NCBI RefSeq assembly: GCF_003573695.1
Contig: NC_039361.1
Coordinates: 86,446,149-86,510,148 of the forward strand
Direction of reading: 5' to 3'
DNA: 64,000 bases
Source: Papaver somniferum
Taxonomy: Eukaryota; Streptophyta; Magnoliopsida; Ranunculales; Papaveraceae
The position numbers and the translations under genes are program-made. Positions 33,210 through 45,653 of the stretch are shown here, one piece after another. The notes beneath the pieces were generated by a model. The model was not told where the DNA came from, did no database searches, and saw only the letters and a program-made list of their open reading frames with translations. Within the stretch, counting starts at the first letter, position 1. Each line of letters opens with the position of its first letter.

Positions 33210-35548
33210 TGTTAGAGCATTGCTCGGTCGAACTCGCATGCGTTGCTATCTCAAGCATGTTTGTCAATGTTAGTGATCAAAACTATAAGTCTTGATTTCT
33301 AGTCTATTATAGCTAAGTTTCGGACTAGGATAGAAAGTGTAGTTGAGCTCAAGGACTTCAAGGCGATTCATCATACAAGAAGAAGAACTACTCAAGGAAC
33401 CGGTGAAACTTCTCGACAAAAAGGTATGTGAAGGCTTGAACTTATATATCACTCAAAAGTCTATCTACTCTATCTCATACTCTTTGAGACAAGAAGTCGT
33501 ATACTATATATATAGACTTTGATTATACACATTTGGTATTTCGAGCCGAGTATACCTCTCCTATCTATATCTCGAAATATGAGTTGGTAAGCGTTTCGCT
33601 TTAACCAAGTTTATCTTTACCATGTGATGAAAGTCATGATATGTTTCAATCATCTTGAGAATTGCTTTGACGAGAATTGGTGTAACAACTGTATAACTTC
33701 CTCTAAGAATGTTTCAATGATTGAAAAGAGAGTTTAGATTACATACAATGGTGGACATAAGCATTGTTGTGGAAACACATTTATGTATAAGTCATATTCC
33801 TTGAACCAAAGTTTGCGAACTTTGTTGATCAAGAGAACCGGAAGAATGGCGTGATCCAAGTCCGCGAACCCAGACCGCGAACTGGCGAAGTTCTCATACC
33901 CGAAAATTTCTGCAGGAGTTTGTAAACTCGGCCCGGTAACTTAAGTCGTGAACCTAGTCTACGAACTTGAGAAGGTTATATATCTGAAGATGATTTCTGA
34001 ACTTAAACTTAAAAAGTCTAAGGAATGCAGTTTGAAAACCGTGGATATAAAAGTTCATGAACCGATTCAAGTGAATCAAATCATCTTTGCTTCAATTGTG
34101 TCTTGTGTAATACATGAGATTTCCTTGCAATTGAACAACACTCTAACTAGTTCATTTGAAATCATTTGAACTAGTTATGGTGAAGAAGAACATGGTTGAT
34201 ATGGAATTCTCATATGGCTAACCTTTTGGTTAACTATTGTTGAACCAACAAGTGCATTGTCAAGTGTGTGTAACAAGCTAAGTTTTCGATCTAACGGTTG
34301 AAAAATATTAGCTTGAATCTAAATCAGGTTTTCATCTAATGGTGGATATTGATTGCTTTGTTACCAAGGTAACTTAATTGCAAACCCTGATTTGAAAGAC
34401 TATATAAGGGGAACTCTAGCTTCTGTGCAAAACTAATCCCCATACCTCACGTGTGATACTAGTTTGCATACTAGAGTCGTCTCTCCTTCAACCTTTGGTT
34501 TTCTTCTTCTAAAACCAGGCTAACGACTTAAAGACTTCATTGGGATTGTGAAGCCAGACCGATACTACTTTTATCGTAGTTGTGTGATCTGATCTTGCAT
34601 CTTCTATCGTACGAGTACAATCAGATTGATTGGCTTGAGATTGATATCTCCGATAGGCAAGATATAAAAGTAATCACAAACATCTTCGTAACATTATTTG
34701 TGATTCCGCAACATCTTGTTTCGCTACATACGATTAATATTGTTGTGAGGTGATTGATGACTCTAGGATGTTCTTCGGGAATATAAGACCGGATTATCAA
34801 TTGGTTCTTGTTCACCTTGATTATTTTCAAAAGACGGAACAAAACCTTTTAGGGTTTATCTGTGGGAGACAGATTGATCCTTTGATAGACTTGTCTGTGT
34901 GTGGCATATTTGTTTATTGTCAAGTCTTCGACTTTGGGTCGTAGCAACTCTTGGTTGTGGGTGAGATCATCTAAGGGAATCAAGTGCGCAGTACCCTGCT
35001 GGGATCAGAGGCGTAAGGAGTACAACTCTACCTTGGATCAGTGGGAGACTGATTGGGGTTCAACTACAGTCCAGTCCGAAGTTATCTTGGAGTAGGCTAG
35101 TGTCTGTAGCGGCTTAATACTGTATGTTTTTAATATGGACTAGGTCCCGAGGTTTTTCTGCATTTTCGGTTTCCTCGTTAACAAAATTTCTGGTGTCTGT
35201 GTTATTTCTATTTCAGCATTGTATTTGTTTATATAATTGAAATAATACAGGTTGTGCGTTTGAATCAATCAATTGGAAATCCGACCTTTGGTTGTTGATT
35301 GATACTGATTGATCCTTGGATATTGGTCTTTGGTACCATCCAAGTTATTCCTTGTGTTTGATTAAAGACTCGTTGATTTCTATTAGCTCGAGTAAATCAA
35401 AACAAGAGAGGGATATTAACTCCTTGAGATACTTTTACCTAGATTGAGTCTGACTATCTAGTTGATTCTCTAGAAAGTATTTCGGAGTTAGTCCATACAG
35501 ATTGCTAAGCGAAATATTGGGTGGTGTTGTTAGACCCCCGCTTTTTCA
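33210..35548 (+). repeat. Right LTR of A2
   Basis: 2,339 bp, TGTTAGAGCA to TTTTTCA. TATA box at 34400-34409. The inverted repeat at 34144-34177 has perfect 11-bp arms. It differs from the left LTR by scattered substitutions and small indels, so the element is not a very recent insertion. Confidence 0.9.
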
Positions 35549-36140
35549 CCATCTATCGTGCTTTACTGGAAAACCTGCGTTTCCAGACGTTCTCTGAACT
35601 CCATGAAGCTGCTAAGCGGTCGGCTACAACCGCACCAGCACTGTTAGAAAGAACCAAACTGGGCAAGGGTGAAGATGCACGCGAAACTCGAGGAAACAGG
35701 CGCCTTATCAACAAGCAATATAACATCGGTCCTTATGTAAGTGTAGTAGGTGTGAAGGAGGGAAAAGGAAAGCTCCAGCAGCGGAACAACAACCCAAGCG
35801 TGCAGCACCAGCGTAGACAACTCCTTCCTGGAAAGTCGCGGCTAAGACACCTGTGCAACAACAAGAAACTGGAGATGCTGCTCCAGACTTCCCATTTCCA
35901 ATAGATGAAGTCATTGAACTCCTGAAAGCATGGATTCAATATGACTCCATCAAGCTACCTCCTCTCAGACGTCCACCAACCAAGGAAGAAATGGAAAATC
36001 CCAAATATTTCCGTTACCATAGGTTCGTCAATCACCCAACCAGTGACTGCAACAAGTTAAAGCGCATTTTCAAATAAAAGGTGGATGCATGAGAACTCCA
36101 ATTAAGAAATAAAATTGTTCACAGAGATCCCATTCCTGTC
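35549..36140 (+). pseudogene. gag: Gypsy gag, C-terminal part (element D)
   Basis: Continues gag across the A2 insertion: IYRALLENLRFQTFSELHEA matches the end of the gypsy capsid region. A basic, Q/K/P-rich linker with a frame change near 35765 follows. Then comes NPKYFRYHRFVNHPTSDCNK (about 35998-36055), the nucleocapsid-like YCxYHRxxxHPTxDC motif of Tat-type gag, here with phenylalanine in place of the first cysteine. A TAA at 36075 stops it, but the sequence beyond still resembles the family (VHRDPIPV). It is a pseudogene with several breaks. Confidence 0.75.
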
Positions 36141-36281
36141 AGGAGCTTTATTATTTCTGGGGACTCCGTCCACAAAACCGTACAGTCTATGATGGAGGAT
36201 TTATGTTAAATTCTGTATTTCTCCAAGGCGCAGCGTCTAGACATATTTGCATCCCTCAACCGTATTGTATCAGGCAAGCGT

Positions 36282-36770
36282 TTGTTTCCAGTCAAAGAAG
36301 TCTCTCCCAAACCTCAATCTTTCTCGGAAAGCGCGATCGATAGATACAACTGGGGACTCCTAACCACCACTCACTTGAAGGATGTCGAGTTTGAAAGCAC
36401 ACTGATTGACGTGACCTCTGATTTCAACATTGTCACCATCAAGACTTTGAGAGCTGCAAAGATTTCAAAGAAGGAAGTTGTTCACAACCCAACTATAATC
36501 AAAAACTCAGAAGGAGAACCCAGAGACGCTTACATGTACATCAATCTCGAAATCAAGGTGGGAGATGCTCTAACATACGCCAAATTTCATATAGTTAAAG
36601 AATACCCAAATTATGATATGGTCCTGGGGCGCTCGGTGGATACTCAACAATAAGGCCAAGCTAGGAGTATGTCCTTTGCCAGTGCTATACCTGAAAGGGT
36701 CTCCAACAATCCGTCCAATCCCGAAGACTATTATTTTCGTATCAACAACTTGTGAATGTGACACAACTGC
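36282..36770 (+). pseudogene. Aspartic-protease-like region of element D
   Basis: The frame 36282-36653 contains STLIDVTSDFNIVTIKTLRA where plant gypsy proteases have LIDxGSxxNxL...TL. The active-site D-S/T-G triplet is changed to D-V-T, so catalysis is doubtful. DMVLGRSVD corresponds to the conserved ILGRPWL flap-end block. A frameshift at that point moves the sequence into the next frame, where ILNNKAKLGVCPLP continues as the usual post-protease linker. Retropepsin cleaves the element polyprotein. This copy looks dead. The reverse transcriptase that should follow is absent. Confidence 0.6.
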
Positions 36771-37159
36771 CTGAAGAGAGCGTGTCAGCATTTGTTCGTA
36801 GATTCCGGATACAAGTAAGTCTTATTGAACAACCCTTTTTGCAACCAGTCGCTCCTCATTCCGCTAAGGCTTGGGGACTCGATACGATTATCAACCCATC
36901 CATCACTAGGAGATGTGAATGGGATGCTGGCCCTTTCAAGTGTTTTATCAAGAGTTTAGAAGCTGTCACAGTTAAAGATAAGGAATATGGGAAAGTAATG
37001 GTGCAACGCCCAAACCCATTCCAAATTAGAGATATGGTAGTGAGAGTTGTGGATCATCCTGCTCCGTCCGATTCCACAAAAGGGAATGACGAACCATACC
37101 TAGTGGCGGAAATTATTCTGGGAGGTTACTGCAAGCTCATCAATACTGACAAGCTATAA
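36752..37159 (+). pseudogene. Integrase C-terminus-like remnant of element D
   Basis: The last third reads FQIRDMVVRVVDHPAPS...DEPYLVAEIILGGYCKLINTD, the pattern of the SH3-like integrase C-terminus in plant gypsy elements (FxVGDxVLR...GPYxVxEVxxxGxYxLxxxDG). The first third (EESVSAFVRRFRIQV) looks like a second gag fragment. RT, RNase H and the integrase catalytic core are missing between 36,770 and here, so a large internal deletion or template switch must have occurred. Confidence 0.5.
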
Positions 37160-37532
37160 GGCGTGTAATACATGCCCGATGGCTCAAACACTTCAATACT
37201 TAAGATGCCATGCCGTCATTCCCTCCAATATTCCTTTTAGTGTTTCCTCTAGCAATTTTCCTTTTAATGCAACATTTGTAATTCCTACAAAATGAGTGCA
37301 CTGCTTGCATTCATAATTAGGGTTTCAGTTTATCAGTTAATTGAAATATTACTTCTTTCATTTCCCTTGAGTCATTCCAAACAAAGCCTCAAATAAAACC
37401 CAAACCCTCAAATACAAACACAACTCAAATCCAGAAAATCAAATTATTGAGGAAACATCTCTTACCCCCCAAGACGCACCGAAGAGGGAATATATGAAGA
37501 AAGATCAAGGTGACCAAGGGAAATTATCAAGC
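37160..37532 (+). other. Non-coding part of element D
   Basis: Between the integrase-like end and the solo LTR. No frame. It includes an A/C-rich stretch (37370-37440). Confidence 0.45.
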
Positions 37533-39998
37533 TATTAGAGCATTGCTCGGTCGAACTCGCATGCGTTGCTATCTCAAGCATGTTTGTCAATGTTAGTGAT
37601 CAAAACTATAAGTCTTGATTTTTAGTCTATTATAGATAAGTCTCGGACTAGGATAGAAAGTGTATTTGAGCTCAAGGACTTCATGGCGATTCATCATACA
37701 AGTAGAAGAACTACTCAAGGAACCGGTGGAACTTCTCGACAAAAAGGTATGTGAAGACTTGAACTTATCTACCACTGAAAAGTCTATCTACTCCATCGCA
37801 TACTCTTTGAGACAAGAAGTCGTATGCTATATATATAGACTTGGATTATACACATTTGGTATTTTCAGCCGAGTATACCTCGCCTATCTATATCTCGAAA
37901 TATGAGTTGTTAAGCTTTTCGCTTTAGCCAAGTTTATCTTTAGCATGTGACGAAAGTCATAATATGTTTCAATCATCTTGAAAATTGCTTTGATGAGAAA
38001 TGGTGTAACAACTATATAACGTCCTCTAAGAATGTTTCAATGATTGAAATGAGAGTTTAGATTACATAACCAATGGTGGACATAAGCATTATTATGGAAA
38101 CACATTTATGTATAAGTCCTATTCCTTGAACCAAAGTTTGCCAACTTTGTTGATCAAGAGAACCAGAAGAATGGCGTGTGCCAAGTCCGCGAACTGCCGA
38201 AGTTCTCAAACCCGAGAATTTCTGCTGGAGTTGACAAACTACTTGCGTGAAACTAAGTCCGCGAACCCAGTCCGTGAACTCAGTCCGCGAACCCAGTCCG
38301 TGAACCGGCGAAGTTCGCATACCCGAGAATTTCTGCTGGAGTTTGTAAACTCGGCCCGGTAACTTAAGTCTGCGAACCTAGTCTGCGAAATTGAGAAGGT
38401 TATATATCTGAAGATGATTTCTGAACTTAAACTTAAAAAAAGACTAAGGAATGCAGTTTGAAAACCGCGGCTATAAAAGTTCATGAACCGATTCAAGTGA
38501 ATCAAATCATCTTTGCTTTAATTGTGTCTTGTGTAGTACATGAGATTTCCTTGCAATTGAACAACTCTCTAACTAGTTCATTTGAAATCATATGAACTAG
38601 GTATGGTGAATAAGAACGTCGTTGATATGGAATGCTCATATGGCTAACCTTTTTGGATAACTATTGTTGAACCAACAAGTGTGTACGTTTGGGTATGGTT
38701 AACAAATCTAGAAGCGTGCATTGTCAAGTGTGTGTAACAAGCTAAGTTTTCGATCTAACGGTTGAGAAATATTAGCTTGAATCTAAATCAGGTTATCATA
38801 TAACGGTGGATATTGATTGCTTTGTTACCAAGGTAACTTAATTGCAAACCCTGATTTGAAAGACTATATAAGGGGAACTCTAGTATCTGTGCAAAACTAA
38901 TCCCCACACCTCACGTGTGATGCTAGTTTGCATACTAGAGTCGGTTCTCCTTTAACCTTTGGTTTTCTTCTTCTAAAACCAGGTTAACGACTTAAATACT
39001 TCATTGGGATTGTGAAGCCAGACCGATACTACTTTTATCGTAGTTGTGTGATCTGATCTTGCATATTCTATCATATGAGTACAATCAGATTGATTGGCTT
39101 GAGATTGATATCTCCGATATGCAAGATATAAAAAGTAATCACAAAAATCTTCGTCTCATTGTTTGTGATTCCTCAACATCTTGTTTCGGTACCATACGAT
39201 TAAGATTGTTGTGAGGTGATTGATAACTCTAGGCTGTTATTTGGGAATATAAGATCGGATTATCAATTGGTTCCTGTTCACCTTGATTATTATCAAAATA
39301 CGGAACAAAATCTTTTAGGGGTTATCTGTGGGAGACAAATTGATCCTTTGATAGACTTGTCTATGTCAGACAGATTTGTTTATTGTCAATTCTTCGACTT
39401 TGGGTCATAGCGACTCTTGGTTGTGGGTGAGATCAGCTAAGGGAACCAAGTGGGCAGTATACTGCTGGGATCAGAGGCGTAGGGAGTACAAGTGTACCTT
39501 GGATCATTGGGAGACTGATTTGGGTTCAACTACAGTCCAGTCCGAAGTTAGCTTGGAGTAGGCTAGTGTCTGTAGCGGCTTAATACAGTGTGTGTTCAAT
39601 ATGGACTAGGTCACGGGGTTTTCTGCATTTGCGGTTTCCTCGTTAACAAAATTTCTGGTGTTTGTGTTATTTCTATTTCCACATTATATTGTTTTATCTT
39701 TAGAATTGAAATAATACAGGTTGTGCGTTAGATCATCAATTAGAGTAATCCAACCTTTGGTTGTTGATTGTCATTGATTGATCCTTGGATATTGATCTTT
39801 GGTACCATCCAAGTTATTCCTTGCATTTGATTAGAACTCGCAGTTCCTTCTTGAGTAAATCAAATCAAGAGAGAGATATAAACTCGTTGATATACTTTTA
39901 ATTGATTGAGTCTTGTTGATTCTCTTAAAAGTATATTCGAGTTTGTCCATACAGATTGCTAAGAGAAATATTGGGTGGTGTTGTTAGACCCCTGCTTT
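37533..39998 (+). repeat. Solo LTR of family A
   Basis: About 2.47 kb of family A LTR with no internal region. The start is TATTAGAGCA (TG changed to TA). The end stops at CCCCTGCTTT and lacks the last TTCA. TATA box at 38864-38873. It carries a duplicated module, GAAGTTC...CCCGAGAATTTCTGCTGGAG (38195-38230 and 38310-38341), separated by four AGTCCG-type repeats. No clean target duplication is visible. Recombination between two LTRs followed by end damage would explain it. Confidence 0.82.
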
Positions 39999-40713
39999 GG
40001 GAAAGTATCCTGAAGAGCAGCCTGCTTCATCGTGCCTAGACCCGGGAAAGAAGTTTCGCCAGATTGTGGAAAATCCCTTCACGGAATAAAGAAGCAGTGA
40101 ACTGGCACACATGGCACTCCCGAAATCTAACTACTTCCTCAGATATATGCTATTAATTCTTTAGAGGTATTTAATCACGCCACCAAATTGGAGATAGGGA
40201 TTTCTGGTTTCGTGTTCTCAAGAGCACAACTCATGCGATATAATTGGGTAATATCAAATGGAAGTTACAGGTTCGTGGCCGAATCCTTAATTCTCATCCC
40301 TACATCCCCTACTTCAAGCTATTGTTATTAGGGTTACGCATAATAAATATTACTATGGAAGTTGTATCCGGTCACATAAAAGGAAAACACATCAATTGCT
40401 TATGTGTGTCGCATTCCCATCGGCTGCACGCCTCGATAGAAGTAGGATTCTTTTGTAACCCTACCGGAGAGTGCTACATCTAGAGTCTCAAGATAGTACG
40501 ACTAAAGAACTATTATTCGATAAAGTTCAGGCTACAATCACATAAATAAAAACCACTGAGTACAAAAAAAAAATCTACAAGCCATGAGAAGATGCTCATC
40601 TACGAAAGAAAGTAACAAGTGGGGAATCTAATTATCGACGGGATCAACAACGCCTTCAACACAACCGCTATTGAAGGATGCTTCAACATCTTCTTCACAA
40701 GCCGCTACCACAT
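39999..40713 (+). other. Continuation of element D
   Basis: About 715 bp with no family A sequence. No protein family is recognised; the frame 40244-40483 has no domain. It ends ACCACAT at the insertion point of element B, and the text resumes at 62247. Confidence 0.45.
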
Positions 40714-41547
40714 TGTTAGAGCATAGCTCGGTTGAACCCACCAAGCGTTGGTATGTCAAGTTTGGTTGTCATATTTAGTGAATCAAAACTTCGTATAGGT
40801 TAGCTTTAAAGTATTAGGATATGAGACATTACAAGTATTACGTGAAGACTTGAAGTATGTGAAGAAGTAAGGAGCTACAACGAAGACATCATCCTTCCAC
40901 TTGAGGTTAGTAATATTTGACTTGAACTGTTTAATTCCCTAACGTATCTTTCATGTCTTGCATACTGAAAACATAACTGCGAAGTTATGAATGATTATAC
41001 TCTAGTTAGACATAGTATTAAGGAATACAATACGAAGTATAACGCTTATCTTTTGAACTTCGTATATAAGACATCGACATAATCGTATAAATGCTATTGT
41101 GATTATGTATGGGTATGAGGTGAAGATTTCGTCCTAGGAAACAATGTTTTTACATTAGTTTAAAGGAAGTACAATTCATAAACTTGTTTTAGGAATCTAA
41201 AGGGAAATTGCTAGGCTTATTGGTATTGTTATTTATTGCAAATATTTTGAAATTACCAATATGTGTGTTTAGTATAACCGCTCATGACTTGCTTATGTTC
41301 TTGGTAAAACTATTCACATGGCCTGACTTTTGTATTGGTATGACTTTTATTAGTGAATCCGATCTTAAGTAATCACCGTAGATGGTTGATCGATTTGTTG
41401 TAATTGGTATGACCAACTCTAGGCAAAGGGGAACTGATCCTAGTAAGAGGTGCATTTTTTTTAGGTCAAATAAAATTAAAAAAGAGAAAATATATACAGG
41501 GACTAGGCACCCCTAATGACTAGCCGTGAGGCCATTCACAGGAAAAC

Positions 41548-44500
41548 CTATTTAAAGCAATAATAAACCCTTCCAGGCCATTCCACAGACGGAATAAAGC
41601 CTGGACTAACCTCATAAAACTCAAATAAATCATCAGCCAGCAAACATGCTTGCTTGGCTGAGACATCAGCTGAAAAATTAACTTCTCTATAACTATGAAT
41701 ATAACGAATATTGTTGTAAAAAGACTTCGCAAGTTTCCACTTCTGCACCAGCTGCCACGTCAGTTCACCTTTTTGAAAAGCTGAATACAACTCATCGAAT
41801 CAGAACGAACGCAGAGACTCCGCATAATCCATCTCTTGGCCAACATCGCACCATAAATAATTGCACAAACTTCAGCATAGTAATTGGTTTTCCAACCAAG
41901 ACCAACACAAAGAACACCAAGCACTTCCGAGTTTGCATCACAGAAAACAACACCAGAACCATCTTGGCCTGGATTTCCCAAAGACGCACCATCACAACAG
42001 ATCATGATTTCATCTTGATTAGGAGGAGTCCAACTAACTTCAATTGGAGTAGATGTTTTGCACGATCTATGCCGCACCTTGAAATAGTTCAAAATGCGCA
42101 GTTCCTCTAAATTATTATACATATGACCCTTCATTATAATTGAGTTATCATGAATTACCTGATAAACTCTCCCTTTACAACCAAGCCATTGAACTGCCAT
42201 ATCTTCAAAATAAGACTTATTGCGTAACTTCCATAATTTCGTGACAATTGCAAGATTTGCAACAAGCCATAAGTCCTTAATCATTTTGCTACAACCCTTA
42301 GTAGCCTTATACGAATCCAACATATCTTCATTAGGTTGCAGCTTGAAAATACCAGATGCCCAAGCCCAGATCCTCCTAGCAACTCGGCAATGCCAAGTGA
42401 TGTGGCTAAGAGTTTCGTAACTTTTCATGCACAAGCGGCACATAGTAGGCATGCTCCTACCTGTCTTCTTAATAATATTGTCTTCACTAGCACAACATTG
42501 CTTGGCCCAAATATTCCAGTATTTTACACTTAAGGTAGGATGCACAACCTGCCTGGTAAAAAGAGACGCAATAGGCACAACTTCCGCAGGTACTTTAATA
42601 GCGGCCTTAGCCGATTTGACTGAAAAAACGCCTTTGCTATCTAAATCCCAAATTGTATAATCTTCACCACCAGCAATAATTGGAAAATCATCAACGTCAA
42701 TATTGCATCGAATCATCAAATCTCTAGTTCTCTGAGGAATGCTCCAAGCTCCATCAACAATAATATCACTTACTTTAGCCCTAAAATCATTAGGGCCTTT
42801 GGAAGTGATTCCAAGTCTACGCGCAATAGAAAAATCACCACACCAATTATCAAAAAACAAGGAAGTATTAGCACCATTACCTATAATCGAGCGTGTATGC
42901 TTTTGCACAAAATCGTAAACCAAGCGAATTCCTGGAAAAATCGAAGAACCCAGCTTATAATCTATCAAATTGCCATTGATCTTAAAGTACTTTGCCCTCA
43001 AAAATCTGGCCCAAATCTTGTTTGAGTCCCGAATAGAAATCTAAAGATTCATTAGCATTGCCCTATTAACATCATTCAAATTTTTAATACCAAGGCCACC
43101 TTCACGCTTCGAGAGACATAGATCATCATATAGAACGTTAAAATATTTTCTCTTCTCAGCATCACCAGACCAAAGAAAATTCCTAATGTCCCTTTCAAAT
43201 TGCTTAATAACCGTGCATGGCCACTTATAAACAACCATAGAATGAATCACACAGCTAGAAATAACCGATTTAATTAGCATAAGTCTCGCCTGAAAGGATA
43301 AAAGCTTACCTTTCCATCCAGCCAGCTTGTCCATAATCTTTTCAACAACTTGGTGAACATGAATATGACGAACAATACCAGGTTTCAACTGAATTCCTAA
43401 GTATTTATCCGGAAATATAGCTCTTTCGATACCCAAATAGTTAGAAATAGCAATAGAACGAGAAGTGTACCACCTCCGTAATAGAATTTACTCTTTGCAT
43501 AGTTTACGCACTATCCAGACGCATGTTGATACAAAACCAACATATTCTTCAAATTTTGCAAACTATGAAGATTACCTCTGCAGAAAACAAGGATATCATC
43601 CGTAAAATGCAGGTATGTAGGCGCCACACCTTTTTTACTAACCATAACATTCATACTACGGTTTGCAAACAACTTAGAAAGATTGTGACTTAAAACATCT
43701 TCAATAAGAACAAAAATCAAAGGAGATAGAGGATCACCTTGACGCAAACCTCTAGTAATACTGAAGTAACCTTCAGGGAAACCATTAATCATGACAGAAA
43801 TCCGAGCTGAGCTAAGGATATTAAGAACCCACGTGCACCAAGAATCAGAAAATCCATATTGACGAAAAACTTCAGCTATGAAATCCCAACTAACCGTATC
43901 AAAGGCTTGAGCAATATCCAGCTTGAGGCCAACATTACCATGCTTCCTTTCTGTGCTAATCTCATTGATCAACTCAGACGCTAATGCTATATTTTCATGT
44001 ATATTTCTACCTTTCATAAACGCCACTTGCTCTTCAGATATCAGCTTATTTAACACAGTACCAAGCCTGGTAGCCATAATCTTAGTAATGATCTTGAAGA
44101 AAAAATTACTCAAGCCAATTGGCCGATAATCTTTAATAGCATCAGATTTGTTATTTTCGGAATAAGAACAATAAAACTGGAGTTAATTCCATTAGTAATT
44201 TTACGCATAGACCAACAGTTTGCAATGGCATTAAAAAGATCTCTAGAAATAATGTCCCAATACTGTCTATAGAAAGAACCTGTGAAGCCATCCGGGCCAG
44301 GCGCAGAATTAGCTCCCAAATCAAAAACCGCCACTTTTGCTTCCTCCAAAGACGGAATAGTATCCATGTAAGCAGTTTCAGCAGCTGAAATACTCTCATG
44401 ATCAATATCAAACAAAGCTGGATCAATATTAATGTCACCACCATTGAACTTGAACTGATAGTGATTAACAATGAAATCCTTTATCTCATCCTGCAAAAAC

Positions 44501-45653
44501 AAAGTAGTGTCATTAGAAACCTTAAGTTCTGAGATGGTATTTTGATTTCTCCTCATACAGATGCTATTATGAAAGAAACGAGTATTTTGGTCACCATCCT
44601 CCAACCAAGTTACTCTCAACTTCATCTTAAGCATAACTTCCAACTCCGTTCTCACATCATCAACAACCTTTTTAGCATCCGCAACTTTTAGTAATTGAAA
44701 CTCATAAGCCGGGTCATAATCAAGAAGATCATTCTCAGTTTCAAGTTTCAATTCAGCCTTCTTCAATCGAAATTGCACATCTCCAAAAATATTTCTATTC
44801 CAAGTTTTCAACACCTCCTTTAATCTCTTCAGCTTAGAAGTAAAAAAACAAAAGGTAGCGCACCATTAAGCTCCAAATTCCAGTTCTCCTCAACCAGCCT
44901 CATAAAACCTGGATGGGAAAGCCACATTTTCTGAATTCTAAAAGGAACTCTAGCCGGCCTTGGATTTTCAAAAGCAAACCCAAATAGGGGGGAATGATCC
45001 GAACAAACCCTAGGCAAGGCCTTACATCTCCAATTGGTGTACTTATAGTACCAAGAATCATTAACAACCGCTCTATCATGTTTAGAAACAATTCTTTGAG
45101 CTCCACTTCGACAATTAGACCAAGTATATTTCTTACCAATGGCATCAGCCTCAACCAAGCCGTTGTCAGAAATCCAGCTTCGAAACTCATTCATATAAAC
45201 TTCTTTGATTGGTCTTCCACCATTCTTTTCCTCCAAGCGTAGAACGCAATTAAAATCACCCAATACCAATCAAGGAATAAATATATAACCTAAACCCAAT
45301 TGAAGCCAAAGTCTTTTCCTTGCTACCGGATCATAAGAAGCATGGACAGCCGTGATGAAATCACCTGCAAAATTCACAGTAATTGCCTGCTTTGAAGAAG
45401 ATAAAATATCAGGCCACAACAGAGTATTCCTCCATAAAATCCAAACATTACCCTTTTCTCCATCAACCTCATTTGTAATAACATCCTCACAAAAATCAAC
45501 TAATTTGAGTGACCTAACAAAACGAGAAGTGCAGAAAACATGCGGTTCTGCAATGCAAATTACGTCTGGTTTGTGCAAGAAAAAAAGCTATGTCAACTTG
45601 GTCCTTGCACCATCTTTAGCCAAGCCTTGAGCATTCCAATAAAAGACACGCAT
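41548..45653 (-). pseudogene. LINE ORF2: endonuclease, reverse transcriptase, zinc finger, RNase H
   Basis: Begins at ATG 45653-45651 (MRVFYWNAQGL). Domains in order are an apurinic-type endonuclease (WNAQGL, IAEPHV, LGDFN, SDHSPL; 44990-45653), and an RT (VAFMKGRNIHENI, LKLDIAQAFDTVSW, LRQGDPLSPLIF, FTDD at 43606-43595 where FADD is usual). A zf-RVT region follows (MCRLCMKSYETLSHITWHC, about 42390-42443), then RNase H (CCDGASLGNPG, AEVCAI, RSDSM, and NFSADVSAK in another frame). Breaks: in-frame stops near 45595, 45271, 43510 and 43039, and frameshifts near 44846 (T run), 44155, 43440-43500 and 41775. The enzyme would nick target DNA and copy the LINE RNA into it. This copy is dead. Confidence 0.92.

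Larger units (their letters stand above)
27206..35548 (+). mobile_element. Family A element A2, non-autonomous LTR retrotransposon
   Basis: 8,343 bp with left LTR 27206-29574, internal region 29575-33209 and right LTR 33210-35548. It is flanked by CCATA (27201-27205) and CCATC (35549-35553), a 5-bp target duplication with one mismatch. It interrupts the gag of element D: D's gag capsid motifs stop on the left and its gag C-terminus resumes on the right. The internal region has a gag-position ORF and a second ORF, with no pol in between. Confidence 0.9.

Noticed and set aside
38183..38377. Possible CRISPR-like array from spaced CCGCGAAC repeats
   Set aside because: Units are 12-13 bp, directly adjacent and imperfect, lie inside a eukaryotic LTR and have no cas genes. 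They are ordinary tandem repeats.
40244..40483. 79-codon ORF between the solo LTR and element B
   Set aside because: No domain, and it lies within decayed element D. It is probably chance.
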